Shown here piece by piece: positions 17,241-24,674 of a DNA stretch of 41,232 bases; the stretch's first letter is position 1, and every line of letters begins with the position of its first letter. The notes below the pieces were generated by a model. The model worked only from the letters and a program-made list of their open reading frames with translations, ran no database searches and was not told where the DNA came from. The position numbers and the translations under genes are program-made. Source of the DNA: Methylomonas rosea (GTDB lineage Bacteria > Pseudomonadota > Gammaproteobacteria > Methylococcales > Methylomonadaceae); contig NZ_JANIBL010000045.1 in NCBI RefSeq assembly GCF_024505055.1, positions 1 through 41,232 of the forward strand, given 5' to 3'.

Positions 17241-18023
17241 ATGAAAAATATGACATGGCGTTACGGCCTATTACTGATTGGTCTGATCTGGTCAGGCGCG
17301 AATCAGGCTAGTGGTATTCGGATACCGGAAAATCAGGATTTAATAGGTGGGACTGTGTCTATAAGCAGACCCCCGCTGGAAATAACTGAGCGGCCATCCT
17401 TGAAAGGAGGTGACATAGTTATTTTGTCGGGTGGCAATATTCAACTTGAAGCAACTACTCCATCCATCACAAATACAGGATCTCTTCCATCACCAATCTC
17501 GCTGAGCGAGCCCACATTTTTGGCATTAAATCAAACCTCAGGCCTTACCCACATTGGGGACTATTTTGACATTGCATTAATGGCATTCGTGCCTTTAGCT
17601 AACGCCAGCCCGGATGAACTGGTGTTGGGCTTTGGTGTTAATACCCAACTCGGCGGCGCGGGTGCCGCGCAGTTTTTGGGAAGCACCATCAACTCATTAT
17701 TCACCGATATTTCAACGCAAGAAGGCGTGAACTTGGCTGCTGCTGGTTTGGCGTTTCCTGGTTTGGGTTTAAATGACGTTGGCTCGTTAATCTCCTTAGC
17801 GGTTTTGCATTTTCAGGCGGTTACAGCGGGAACTTTGAATATCGCGATTACCAGTGATTTGAATGATCTCAATCAAGGATTGATCTTTTTGAATCAAAGT
17901 CCGTTGGCGATTAATACCAGCATTGGCGTCGACATCACTGCGGTGCCGTTACAGCCGTCTTTATTGATGTTTGTTAGTGGGGTGATGGTGAGTTTGGGTG
18001 GGTTTCGGCGGAAGCGAGGCTAA
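17241..18023 (+). CDS. PEP-CTERM-like surface protein with possible cohesin-like domain
   Basis: 260 residues. A signal peptide ends in NQASG. The C-terminus VPLQPSLLMFVSGVMVSL followed by FRRKRG has the P-hydrophobic helix-basic layout of a PEP-CTERM tail, but the motif is divergent (Val-Pro-Leu-Gln-Pro). The region about 105-225 (GDYFDIALMAFVPL ... SLISLAVLHFQAVTAGTLNI) resembles the cohesin-type beta sandwich common in PEP-CTERM proteins, where LATLxFxALxAGT is a frequent motif. It follows the nuclease after 47 bp with its own Shine-Dalgarno (AAGAAGG), so they are likely one operon. A partner role for the dockerin-like end of the nuclease is a hypothesis. Confidence 0.7.
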   Translation: MKNMTWRYGLLLIGLIWSGANQASGIRIPENQDLIGGTVSISRPPLEITERPSLKGGDIVILSGGNIQLEATTPSITNTGSLPSPISLSEPTFLALNQTSGLTHIGDYFDIALMAFVPLANASPDELVLGFGVNTQLGGAGAAQFLGSTINSLFTDISTQEGVNLAAAGLAFPGLGLNDVGSLISLAVLHFQAVTAGTLNIAITSDLNDLNQGLIFLNQSPLAINTSIGVDITAVPLQPSLLMFVSGVMVSLGGFRRKRG

Positions 18024-18069
18024 AACTGTTCACACCCTGTCGAGGACTAATTTCTTAGGAGAATAATCG

Positions 18070-18328
18070 GAGTCGCTAACGCGACGGTTATTCTAATGTC
18101 GGTTCGCGGACCGACGACCGCGATACTTTCTTTTGCTTGGCCAAAAGAAAGTATCCAAAGAAAAGGCCACCCGACATTCCGCCATAATCCTGCGCTTCTC
18201 GCTTTTGCCGAAGGTTTTCGGAAGGGCCATCCTTGGCCCTCCGAAAACGCGCGGCATCCCTGCCGCGCCCCTGCGGGCTATTCTCGCCAAAAACTGCGAT
18301 GCTCGGGGCGGAATAACGGGAAAAAACC
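18070..18328 (+). repeat. 259-bp structured dispersed repeat, copy A
   Basis: It has a nested set of hairpins: GTCGC-TAAC-GCGAC; GTCGGT-TCGCGG-ACCGAC; the long stem GATACTTTCTTTTG...CAAAAGAAAGTATC; GGGCCA...TGGCCC; and GCGGCA-TCCC-TGCCGC. It ends in AAAACC. A second copy lies in the opposite orientation at 20384-20642 and has the same total length and the same landmarks in the same order, with the cores GATACTTTCTTTTG and GAAAGTATCCAAAGAAAAGG conserved exactly. No transposase or target-site duplication is visible. Confidence 0.75.
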
Positions 18329-18363
18329 ACTCCCGAAATTTAGTAAAGAATCAAAATGCGTAG

Positions 18364-18388
18364 GGTGGGCAACGCTTTTCTGCCCACC
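18364..18388. repeat. Short hairpin repeat
   Basis: Perfect arms GGTGGGCA (18364-18371) and TGCCCACC (18381-18388) around a nine-base loop, followed by a further GTGGGCA at about 18413. It resembles GTAGGGTGGGCA-type dispersed hairpins of proteobacterial genomes. It lies after the stop of the convergent diguanylate cyclase gene and could work as its terminator. Confidence 0.55.
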
Positions 18389-18479
18389 GTTAGCGGTATA
18401 TATTTAATGCCGCGTGGGCACAAAAGCCGTAGCCACCGGGTTTATTCTGCTCGGGTTACCGAATTTTACAAGCTCCTCA

Positions 18480-20174
18480 TTAATTTGGATTTAAGAACGT
18501 TTTATTTTTATCGCAAATCTCCCAGTTGACAGAGCACTGAGCGCATATCACTTTGTTTCGCCCGGTTTTTTTTGCCTCATAAAGAGCCTCATCCGCTGTC
18601 TGCAACAGCGTATCCACGTTTGATGGCGCACCAGACCATTGACTTATGCCAATCGAGACTGTGACATTTATCGTCTCCTGCTTGTCCGACAAAACTGGCG
18701 TAGCGGCGACGGCTTTACAAATTCGGTTAGCGATAAGTTCGGCTTGATTGGCCGTTGTGTCAGGCAGCAGCGCAACAAATTCCTCGCCTCCCAGCCTGGC
18801 AAATACGTCGATTTCTCTCAACACGGCGGCGCATGTGCCGGAAAATGCTTTAAGCACTTCGTCGCCTGTTGCATGACCATACATGTCGTTAATGCGCTTG
18901 AAATGATCTATGTCAAGCATCAGTAATGACAAGGGCGCGGGTTTTCTGAGCGTGCGGCTAATTTCCTGCTTTGCAAGTTCGAGGAAACGCCGTCTGTTCA
19001 CTAAACCCGTCAGCACATCAGTATGGGCTTGACGTTCCATGTCCAAAATATGCTCTGCTTGCAACTGCCGTCGTAATCTTCTTTGCATTATTAGATACGC
19101 CAAAGCTGTGGTAGCCAGCGCTATCAGCACATAAAACACAATCACAACAGGCCAGGTGAAATCCTGTGATGCCAAAGACGTTTTCGAGAGCGACCTCGGC
19201 GGCAACCACAACACAAGCTTCCAGCGATAAGCCTGAGCGTTGATTGTCGAAATAGCGTCCTCTGCTAATTGCGCCGAAAATGCGTCATTGGAAAGTGATG
19301 CGTTTTGCCATGGGCGAAGTGTTTTGAACAGAAACATACCCTCATCGCTTAAAATACTGCCATGCTCTTCGCTATTGACATGATGCCAAATAGTGGGAAA
19401 TTGATATGCAAAAACGTCGGATGATTTTTCGTGGGCAAAGCCCCATTCTTTCTCGGGCGCATGACTATTGGTAAGCCAATAGCCTTCCTCGTTAATTAGC
19501 ATTACCTCATGTAAGGCATCGTTGGCATTGCTGCTATTGGCATCTTTCAATGCATCGAGCATTTCTTGAGCGTTATAGTTAAAAATGATAACGCCCTTGC
19601 CATTGCCAAGATCGTCAAACACATGTTTCGCAAAACGCACCATCGGCCTGTAAGGCGTTTCGAGTTTGCCTTGTTCCATGTTCAGATCGAACGGGGAGAT
19701 GTAAAGCTCTTTTTCATCGAGCGCCATAGCCGCTTTAAAAAAGTAACGATCCGCTTTGTTTTGCAGCTCTTTGTCCGGCGTGACATAAGACTGGTTCAGC
19801 TGACGTGACACCCTGACAACTTCCTTCCCGTCATTCGCGATAAAACGAATTTTATAGTAGCGCCCGTAAGCCCTAGATATCGCCAAAAAGGTACGGGTCA
19901 TGGCCGCCAAATTTTCCGGGTTTGGGTTGTTCAAGTAACTTCTAACGACCGGTAACTGCGTAGCGACGTTTAAATCAGCAATAGGCTCAAACATTGCTCG
20001 TTGAATTAGTTGTTCGGATAAAGCCAGGTATCCGCTTTCCCGGGTCCGAATAACTTCGAGCCGACGTTCTTCCGAGAATCGGTAAGCGCTATATGCAAAT
20101 ACCGTCAAAAGCGAGGCCACAACAAAAAATAGGAACATAGCCAGCAACAAAAATTTGCCGAGAGGAATGCGCAT
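18480..20174 (-). CDS. Membrane sensor diguanylate cyclase (GGDEF)
   Basis: 564 residues from the ATG at 20172-20174, which has GGAAGA well spaced upstream; the longer frame to 20267 is not needed. Transmembrane helix 1 (LLLAMFLFFVVASLLTVFAY) is followed by a periplasmic sensor region of about 270 residues, probably dCache-like (YKIRFIANDGKEVVRVS ... YISPFDLNMEQG), a second helix (VVIVFYVLIALATTALAYLI), then a GGDEF domain. The active site is GGEEF, with the inhibitory RxxD site (REID) exactly five residues before it, so c-di-GMP synthesis with product inhibition is expected. LTGLVNRRRF and DIDHFKRINDMYGH are intact. The gene stands alone between inverted 259-bp repeats inside the phosphate-related cluster. 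Confidence 0.93.
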   Translation of the reverse strand: MRIPLGKFLLLAMFLFFVVASLLTVFAYSAYRFSEERRLEVIRTRESGYLALSEQLIQRAMFEPIADLNVATQLPVVRSYLNNPNPENLAAMTRTFLAISRAYGRYYKIRFIANDGKEVVRVSRQLNQSYVTPDKELQNKADRYFFKAAMALDEKELYISPFDLNMEQGKLETPYRPMVRFAKHVFDDLGNGKGVIIFNYNAQEMLDALKDANSSNANDALHEVMLINEEGYWLTNSHAPEKEWGFAHEKSSDVFAYQFPTIWHHVNSEEHGSILSDEGMFLFKTLRPWQNASLSNDAFSAQLAEDAISTINAQAYRWKLVLWLPPRSLSKTSLASQDFTWPVVIVFYVLIALATTALAYLIMQRRLRRQLQAEHILDMERQAHTDVLTGLVNRRRFLELAKQEISRTLRKPAPLSLLMLDIDHFKRINDMYGHATGDEVLKAFSGTCAAVLREIDVFARLGGEEFVALLPDTTANQAELIANRICKAVAATPVLSDKQETINVTVSIGISQWSGAPSNVDTLLQTADEALYEAKKTGRNKVICAQCSVNWEICDKNKTFLNPN

Positions 20175-20383
20175 ACAAATTCTTCCAGTGCGGGTGATCG
20201 AAAAAAGAATGGCAAACTGCGTAGCGGAAATTATAAGACTGAAAGGCGCAATTCGTAGGGCGTTCAAAAGAAGTAGCCATATTGCGCCGCATGTTGGCCT
20301 TAAAGCATTCGGCGCATTGCGCTATCGCTATTGCTTCCTACAAAACTGTACGAATATTAGCTGGATTTCAAATTTCGCGGCGA

Positions 20384-20642
20384 GGTTTTCTCCCGAATGC
20401 CGCGCCGAGCACCGGAGGGTTTGAACGGATTCGCCCGTCAGGGGCGCCGCAGGGATGCGGCGCGTTGCATGCAGGGGCTGGGAAGCCCCTTCAGGCAACC
20501 CCGTTCAAATCCGAGGAGCGCAGGGAACAAGCGGCATCCGGGCCGCCTTTTCTTTGGATACTTTCTTTTGGCGGAACAAAAGAAAGTATCTCGGCTGTCG
20601 GGCCGAGACCCGACTTCAAAACACCCGTCGCGATAGCGACAC
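20384..20642 (-). repeat. 259-bp structured dispersed repeat, copy B (inverted)
   Basis: Reverse complement of the copy A layout: GTCGC-TATC-GCGAC hairpin, GTCGGG...CCCGAC hairpin, the GATACTTTCTTTTG stem, GAAAGTATCCAAAGAAAAGG, GCCGCATCCCTGCGGC hairpin, and AAAACC end. The stems are kept while loop and spacer bases differ, which suggests selection on structure or independent spread from related sources. Confidence 0.75.
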
Positions 20643-20647
20643 CAAAT

Positions 20648-21060
20648 GAGCTCTGAACCCTAACATTGAAGTTATTTTGTCCAATGCCCGAGCTCCGAGC
20701 TCGACCAACCGAGAAAATTTCTCCATCACTCGAGATCAAAACTCCATCATCCGAGCTATTTTCTCGATCATTCGAGCTCTGACCCTCGCCATTGGAGTTA
20801 TTTTGTCCAACCCCCAAGCTCCGAGCTAAAACGATCGAGAAAATTTCTGCATCGTTCGAGCTCCGAACTCCATCGCCCAAGCTTTTTTCTCAATCATTCA
20901 AGCTCGGAACCTAATCATTGAAGTAATTTTGTCCAATGCCCAAGCTCCAAGCTCGAACGTTGCAGAAAATTACGCCAGCTTCCAAGTAATTTTCTCGGTC
21001 ATACCGGTGCAAAACCCAAATCGCCGAGCTCCGAACCCGACCATCGGCGATATGTTGTCC
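20648..21060. repeat. 21-bp tandem array with 42- and 126-bp higher-order periods
   Basis: About 19.7 units of 21 bp. Typical units start GAGCTCCGA or GAGTTATTTT and end in CATTC or CATCC. Two unit types alternate, giving a 42-bp period, and three such pairs form a 126-bp block. Blocks start at 20648, 20774, 20900 and 21026, all exactly 126 bp apart, the last one cut after about 35 bp. The drift between blocks is moderate and there are no indels that break the register. Minus-strand translation gives heptads such as RARSSGI and GQNNSNG, but the frames are interrupted by stops. Confidence 0.85.
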
Positions 21061-21106
21061 CACACTCCCACAAAGCCGGGCCCCGGATACTCTCCCGTGT
21101 ATTACG

Positions 21107-21150
21107 TTTCACGAAATCTTCATCCAACAATCACAAGTTCATCACAAAAT
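21107..21150 (+). promoter_or_regulatory. Four tandem 11-bp PHO-box-like units
   Basis: TTTCACGAAAT, CTTCATCCAAC, AATCACAAGTT and CATCACAAAAT follow without gaps, each with TCA at positions 3-5. The 11-bp step is that of PhoB half-sites, and four units could bind two PhoB dimers. It lies 117 bp ahead of the PEP-CTERM/5'-nucleotidase operon. Confidence 0.55.
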
Positions 21151-21266
21151 TTCCTTAGGCTGTACTTGCTTTACCCATAGCGATGGAAATTTCTCAACCC
21201 AATATGAACGAGCAGCCGGTGACTTATAACAAAAACCCGCGCGCTGTCTTTATCGGAGCACTCTAA

Positions 21267-21821
21267 ATGATCAAAAAATCTGTTCTTGCCGTGGCCTTGC
21301 TGTCGGCAATCTGCACGCAAGCCGAGGCGATTACCATTAGCGCCGATGGTGCCTGGCATGCGTTTGATGTAGATAATTCAGTGTCTAATTCCGGCGGTCT
21401 GGAATGGATAGACCTGGATAACAATTCGTTGAGCTTTGATTTTACATTGACCGGCTCGGCGATTTTGCGCGTAGTCGACGCCGGCTTCGCTGGCGATAGA
21501 TTCAAGATTTTTAACACGGCCAGCGTACTCGGCGAAACCTCGGCCGCCGTTAACAATTATCCAACGTCTGTTTACAGCGATTTTGACTTGGCTTACGCCA
21601 GCTCAGACTACAGCCGCGGCGAATTTCTGTTGGGTGCCGGCAGTTATCAAATCAGCGGCCTGCTGATCCAATCCGCTCTGGACGATACCTCGGCAGAGAT
21701 TAACGCCACCATCGGCGCGGTCAGCCTGACCGCCGTGCCTCTGCCTGCCGCTGCCGGCTTATATGCAGCCGGCGCCGGCCTGATGGGCTTGGTATCTCGT
21801 CGCCGCAAATCTACTAAATAA
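21267..21821 (+). CDS. PEP-CTERM sorting domain protein, 184 aa
   Basis: Signal peptide MIKKSVLAVALLSAICTQAEA, then a beta-rich FxFTLTGSAILRVVDAGFAGD-type middle, and a PEP-CTERM tail: VPLPAAAGLYAAGAGLMGLV followed by SRRRKS. The middle resembles small surface proteins with a domain of the type Ile-Leu-x-Val-x-Asp-x-Gly-Phe-x-Gly-Asp seen in several PEP-CTERM families. No enzymatic motif is visible. It lies 11 bp before the 5'-nucleotidase gene and thus in the same operon, behind a candidate tandem PHO box. It may help retain or position the nucleotidase at the cell surface, but that is conjecture. Confidence 0.82.
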   Translation: MIKKSVLAVALLSAICTQAEAITISADGAWHAFDVDNSVSNSGGLEWIDLDNNSLSFDFTLTGSAILRVVDAGFAGDRFKIFNTASVLGETSAAVNNYPTSVYSDFDLAYASSDYSRGEFLLGAGSYQISGLLIQSALDDTSAEINATIGAVSLTAVPLPAAAGLYAAGAGLMGLVSRRRKSTK

Positions 21822-21832
21822 GGGATAAACCG

Positions 21833-23620
21833 ATGAAATTAAACAAACTAGCTATAGGCATCGCACTGGGCTTGGGCACACTGGGCGCTGCAAACGCGGT
21901 AACCACCATCCCCACCACCACGATCAAAATCGTCGCCTTCAACGATTTTCACGGCCAATTGGAATCGCCGGGCACTTTCCGGCAAACGCCCACCAGCGCG
22001 GCATCCACCAATATTCCGGTCGGCGGCGTCGATTGGATGGCGGGTTATATTAACGATCTGAAAAACCAAAATCCCAGCACCGTAGTGGTCTCGGCCGGCG
22101 ACATTATCGGCGCGACGCCGCTGGTTTCCGCGCTGTTTCACGACGAACCGACTATCGAAACTATGAACCGCCTGGGTCTGGAATTTAATGCAGTCGGCAA
22201 TCACGAATTCGACGAAGGCAAAACCGAGCTGAAACGCATGCAAAACGGCGGTTGCCATCCAACCGATCCCAACTCCTGCCAAGGCGCTTCAGTCGGCACA
22301 CCGGTGCCGTTCGAAGGCGCGGATTTCAAATTTCTGGCTGCCAACGTGGTCGAAACTGCCTCCGGCAAAACCCTGTTTCCGCAATACGCGATCAAAGTAG
22401 TCGGCGGCGTGCGGGTCGGCTTTATCGGCATGACTTTGAAGGAAACCCCCACCATCGTCACCCCCACCGGCGTGGCCGGCCTGGAGTTCAAGGATGAAGC
22501 GGCGACTGTCAATGCCTTGATTCCCAAATTGCGGGCGCGCGGCGTCGAAGCGGTGGTGGTGTTGATTCACCAAGGCGGCACGATACCGGTGACGCAAAGT
22601 GCATCTACCATCAACAACTGCGATGGCGGTTTAAACGGTTCGCCGATCAAATCCATCGTCAATCAATTGGACGACGAAGTGGATTTGGTGATCTCCGGCC
22701 ACACTCACCAAGCCTATAACTGCCAAATCGCCAACAAAGCCGGCCGCTTGATTTCGGTAACCAGCGCCAATTCGCAAGGCCGGGTATTGACCGACATCGA
22801 CGTGGCTATCAGCACCGTGAACGGCGAAGTCAGTAGCGTCAGCGCCGAAAACATCGTCGTTGATCGCAGCAACACCGCCATCACACCGAATGCGGCGATT
22901 AAAACCATCGTCGACAATTACAAAGCCCTGTCCACCCCTATCGCTAACCGGGTGATCGGCAGCATCAGTGCGGCGATTACTAGAACCGCTACCAGTGCCG
23001 GCGAGTCCGCCTTGGGCGATGTGATTGCCGATGCGCAATTGTTGGCTACCCAAAATGTCGGCTTTGGCGAAGCAGTGGTGTCATTCATGAACCCCGGCGG
23101 CATCCGCGCCGATTTGACCTTTCCATCCAGCACTGCTAACGAAGGCGACGGCAAGGTCACTTACGCGGAAGCCTTTACCGTACAACCCTTCGGCAACACC
23201 TTGGTGACACTGACCTTGACCGGCGCGCAAATCCACACCTTGCTGGAACAACAATTCACCGGTTGCACCGTGGGCTATCCAGCCGGTGCGCCAGTGGCTG
23301 GCCAGGCGTCCAATCGCATCATGCAAGTGTCGAATGGCTTTAGTTACGAATGGCGGGAAAAAGGCACGGCTTGCGATAACGTCGATCCAGCCAGTATCAC
23401 AATCAACGGTGTCGTGGTCGACCCAGCCGCCAGCTATCGGGTCACGGTAAATAACTTCATGGCGGACGGTGGCGATCAATATTATGTTTTGACGCAAGGC
23501 ACCAACCGCCTGGGCGGCGCGCTGGATCTGGATGCGCTGGAAAACTACTTTACCGTTAACGGTACGGTAGCCCCCGGCCTGCGAAATCGGATTTTGCAGG
23601 CTCCAGCGCCGGCACTGTAA
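21833..23620 (+). CDS. 5'-nucleotidase / UshA-family metallophosphatase, secreted
   Basis: 595 residues. The signal peptide ends GAANA. The N-terminal calcineurin-like domain carries the metal ligands: FNDFHGQL, SAGDIIGATP, VGNHEFDEG, VVLIHQGG and ISGHTHQAYNC. The C-terminal 5'-nucleotidase domain includes GDVIADAQLL, NPGGIRADL, QPFGNTLVTLTLTG and NFMADGGDQYYVL. It releases phosphate from nucleotides in the periplasm or outside the cell. It has no PEP-CTERM tail. The Shine-Dalgarno AAGGGA is well spaced, the gene follows the 184-aa PEP-CTERM protein after 11 bp, and a strong terminator follows 39 bp after its stop. In the local scheme it would act on nucleotides made by the nuclease at 14674-17193. 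Confidence 0.94.
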   Translation: MKLNKLAIGIALGLGTLGAANAVTTIPTTTIKIVAFNDFHGQLESPGTFRQTPTSAASTNIPVGGVDWMAGYINDLKNQNPSTVVVSAGDIIGATPLVSALFHDEPTIETMNRLGLEFNAVGNHEFDEGKTELKRMQNGGCHPTDPNSCQGASVGTPVPFEGADFKFLAANVVETASGKTLFPQYAIKVVGGVRVGFIGMTLKETPTIVTPTGVAGLEFKDEAATVNALIPKLRARGVEAVVVLIHQGGTIPVTQSASTINNCDGGLNGSPIKSIVNQLDDEVDLVISGHTHQAYNCQIANKAGRLISVTSANSQGRVLTDIDVAISTVNGEVSSVSAENIVVDRSNTAITPNAAIKTIVDNYKALSTPIANRVIGSISAAITRTATSAGESALGDVIADAQLLATQNVGFGEAVVSFMNPGGIRADLTFPSSTANEGDGKVTYAEAFTVQPFGNTLVTLTLTGAQIHTLLEQQFTGCTVGYPAGAPVAGQASNRIMQVSNGFSYEWREKGTACDNVDPASITINGVVVDPAASYRVTVNNFMADGGDQYYVLTQGTNRLGGALDLDALENYFTVNGTVAPGLRNRILQAPAPAL

Positions 23621-23659
23621 GTTTTATAGATTAGTTGTAAGCTCTGTAGTAGTACTCGG

Positions 23660-23694
23660 GCCCGCTGGTACGCGATACAGCGGGCTTTTTTTTT
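23660..23694 (+). terminator. Rho-independent terminator after the 5'-nucleotidase gene
   Basis: GCCCGCTG (23660-23667) pairs with CAGCGGGC (23678-23685), a perfect eight-base stem with a ten-base loop, followed by nine T. Confidence 0.9.
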
Positions 23695-23781
23695 GCCTGA
23701 ATAACGATGTTTCAGCGGCCACTGCCATACTGGCTAAAGCCAGAATCGAAACTTCTCAGCGAACGCCTTACGGCACCTGGG

Positions 23782-23799
23782 CTCCCGCCTACGCGGGAG
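23782..23799. repeat. Short dispersed hairpin (CTCCCGC-CTAC-GCGGGAG)
   Basis: Perfect seven-base arms around CTAC, followed by AGACGA. This is the common CCCGCCTACGCGGG intergenic hairpin type of many proteobacteria. It sits between convergent genes. Confidence 0.6.
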
Positions 23800-23845
23800 A
23801 GACGATTTTTAAGGGCCGGAGTAATAACGAAAAGCCTTTCGGGGG

Positions 23846-24595
23846 TTAATGATGATGCTCATGCCCCATCTGCGCTTGCACTTTAATCACGAACGGATCG
23901 GACTCCTTGTCGCCCAGATCGGCAAAATCGATTACGTCGTAACCGTTGACTGGCGTCGGTTGCCAGGGCGCGGCTTTCAGCGGATAAGCGTTTAGCAATT
24001 CGGTACGCTCGGAAAACTCGCCATGTTCACGTTCAATCAATGCAGGTAAGGCCAGATCCAACCTCATCACCACATGCCATTCGGTGTCGGCGACTTTGCC
24101 TTGATATTCGCGGGTCGGGATGCCATCGGTCCATTCGACTTCTTCGGCAGTCAGTTTGTCCAGCAGCTGACTATCCAGCAACAGCGCCAATTTTTGCCAG
24201 GACGGCGTGATGTCCAGCATCCGTAAATCGCCGGCTTGAAACTCGATTGCCCGCTGGTCTTGGTGATAAAGCTTACGGTGAATCAGCTCCTGGCCGTCGC
24301 GTTGCCACAGTTCCCCCAAGCCCAGTTGTGGCCTTTCTATCGTAATCTGCTGGCTATCGCGCCAGAAGCGCCAGCTGACCTGTGCGGGCAGTGCCTGGTG
24401 CTCGTCGTGTTCGTGCTCTTCGCCGGTGCGGGTGGTGACAAACTCGGCGGCTACCGCCGGCAAGTTTGCCGCAGATAGATCGATAACCTGAGTGTTGGCG
24501 GCGTGTTTGGCCGGCACATGGCTGCAAGCCGCCAAAACGATCAATAAGCCCAAAGCAAACAGTTTGCTTAAAAATTTGAAAATAGTGTTGAACAT
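23846..24595 (-). CDS. His-rich putative lipoprotein, function unknown
   Basis: 249 residues. A hydrophobic N-terminus ends in the lipobox VLAAC, so it is probably lipid-anchored in the periplasm or outer membrane. A His/Glu cluster GEEHEHDEHQ lies near residues 57-67 and the last residues are GHEHHH, both candidate metal-binding sites. I do not recognise the central domain (WRFWRDSQQITIERP ... LDSQLLDKL). The start ATG has AGGA five bases upstream. It lies downstream of phoA on the same strand, but a strong terminator separates them, so it needs read-through or its own promoter. A role with Zn/Mg-dependent phosphatase is a guess. Confidence 0.72.
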   Translation of the reverse strand: MFNTIFKFLSKLFALGLLIVLAACSHVPAKHAANTQVIDLSAANLPAVAAEFVTTRTGEEHEHDEHQALPAQVSWRFWRDSQQITIERPQLGLGELWQRDGQELIHRKLYHQDQRAIEFQAGDLRMLDITPSWQKLALLLDSQLLDKLTAEEVEWTDGIPTREYQGKVADTEWHVVMRLDLALPALIEREHGEFSERTELLNAYPLKAAPWQPTPVNGYDVIDFADLGDKESDPFVIKVQAQMGHEHHH

Positions 24596-24618
24596 GGATC
24601 CTGCACTTTAGCGGTATT

Positions 24619-24653
24619 CAAAAAAAATCAGGGACGGCTAGCGTCCCTGATTC
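24619..24653 (-). terminator. Rho-independent terminator after phoA
   Basis: Perfect ten-base arms ATCAGGGACG (24627-24636) and CGTCCCTGAT (24642-24651) with a five-base loop; on the minus strand it is followed by eight T. It lies between phoA and the lipoprotein gene. Confidence 0.85.
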
Positions 24654-24674
24654 GGCTTTGGGAAAAGTCCCTGA

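Larger units (their letters stand above)
18024..18479. other. Intergenic region built of repeats, no gene
   Basis: It contains a hairpin around 18061-18093 (GTCGC-TAAC-GCGAC core), which can also end transcription from the upstream gene, then a 259-bp structured repeat and a short hairpin repeat at 18364-18388. Translations of this stretch (for example frames around KKVSR or KESIQRKG) recur in unrelated genomes as spurious proteins and are not genes. Confidence 0.7.
20175..21266. other. 1.1-kb non-coding region of repeats and a promoter
   Basis: From left to right: a GCGCCGCATG...GCGCATTGCGCTATCGC stretch around 20283-20340 resembling a degraded dispersed repeat; repeat copy B (20384-20642); a 21-bp tandem array (20648-21060); and a tandem PHO-box-like array (21107-21150). 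No convincing gene. Frames in it are translations of repeats. Confidence 0.7.

Noticed and set aside
18088..18407. Apparent proteins with KKVSR or KESIQRKG segments (also 20282-20656)
   Set aside because: They are translations of the dispersed 259-bp repeat, on both strands, and have no ribosome binding sites.
18480..20174. Composite transposon around the diguanylate cyclase gene
   Set aside because: No transposase, terminal inverted repeat of insertion-sequence type or target-site duplication is visible; only the two structured repeats support mobility.
20648..21060. Possible CRISPR array or repeat protein gene
   Set aside because: Units are contiguous 21-mers without unique spacers, and minus-strand heptad frames are broken by stops; no cas genes nearby.
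20929..21180. Small plus-strand gene ending just before the PEP-CTERM operon
   Set aside because: Most of it lies in the 21-bp array and the PHO-like array; no signal peptide or Shine-Dalgarno.
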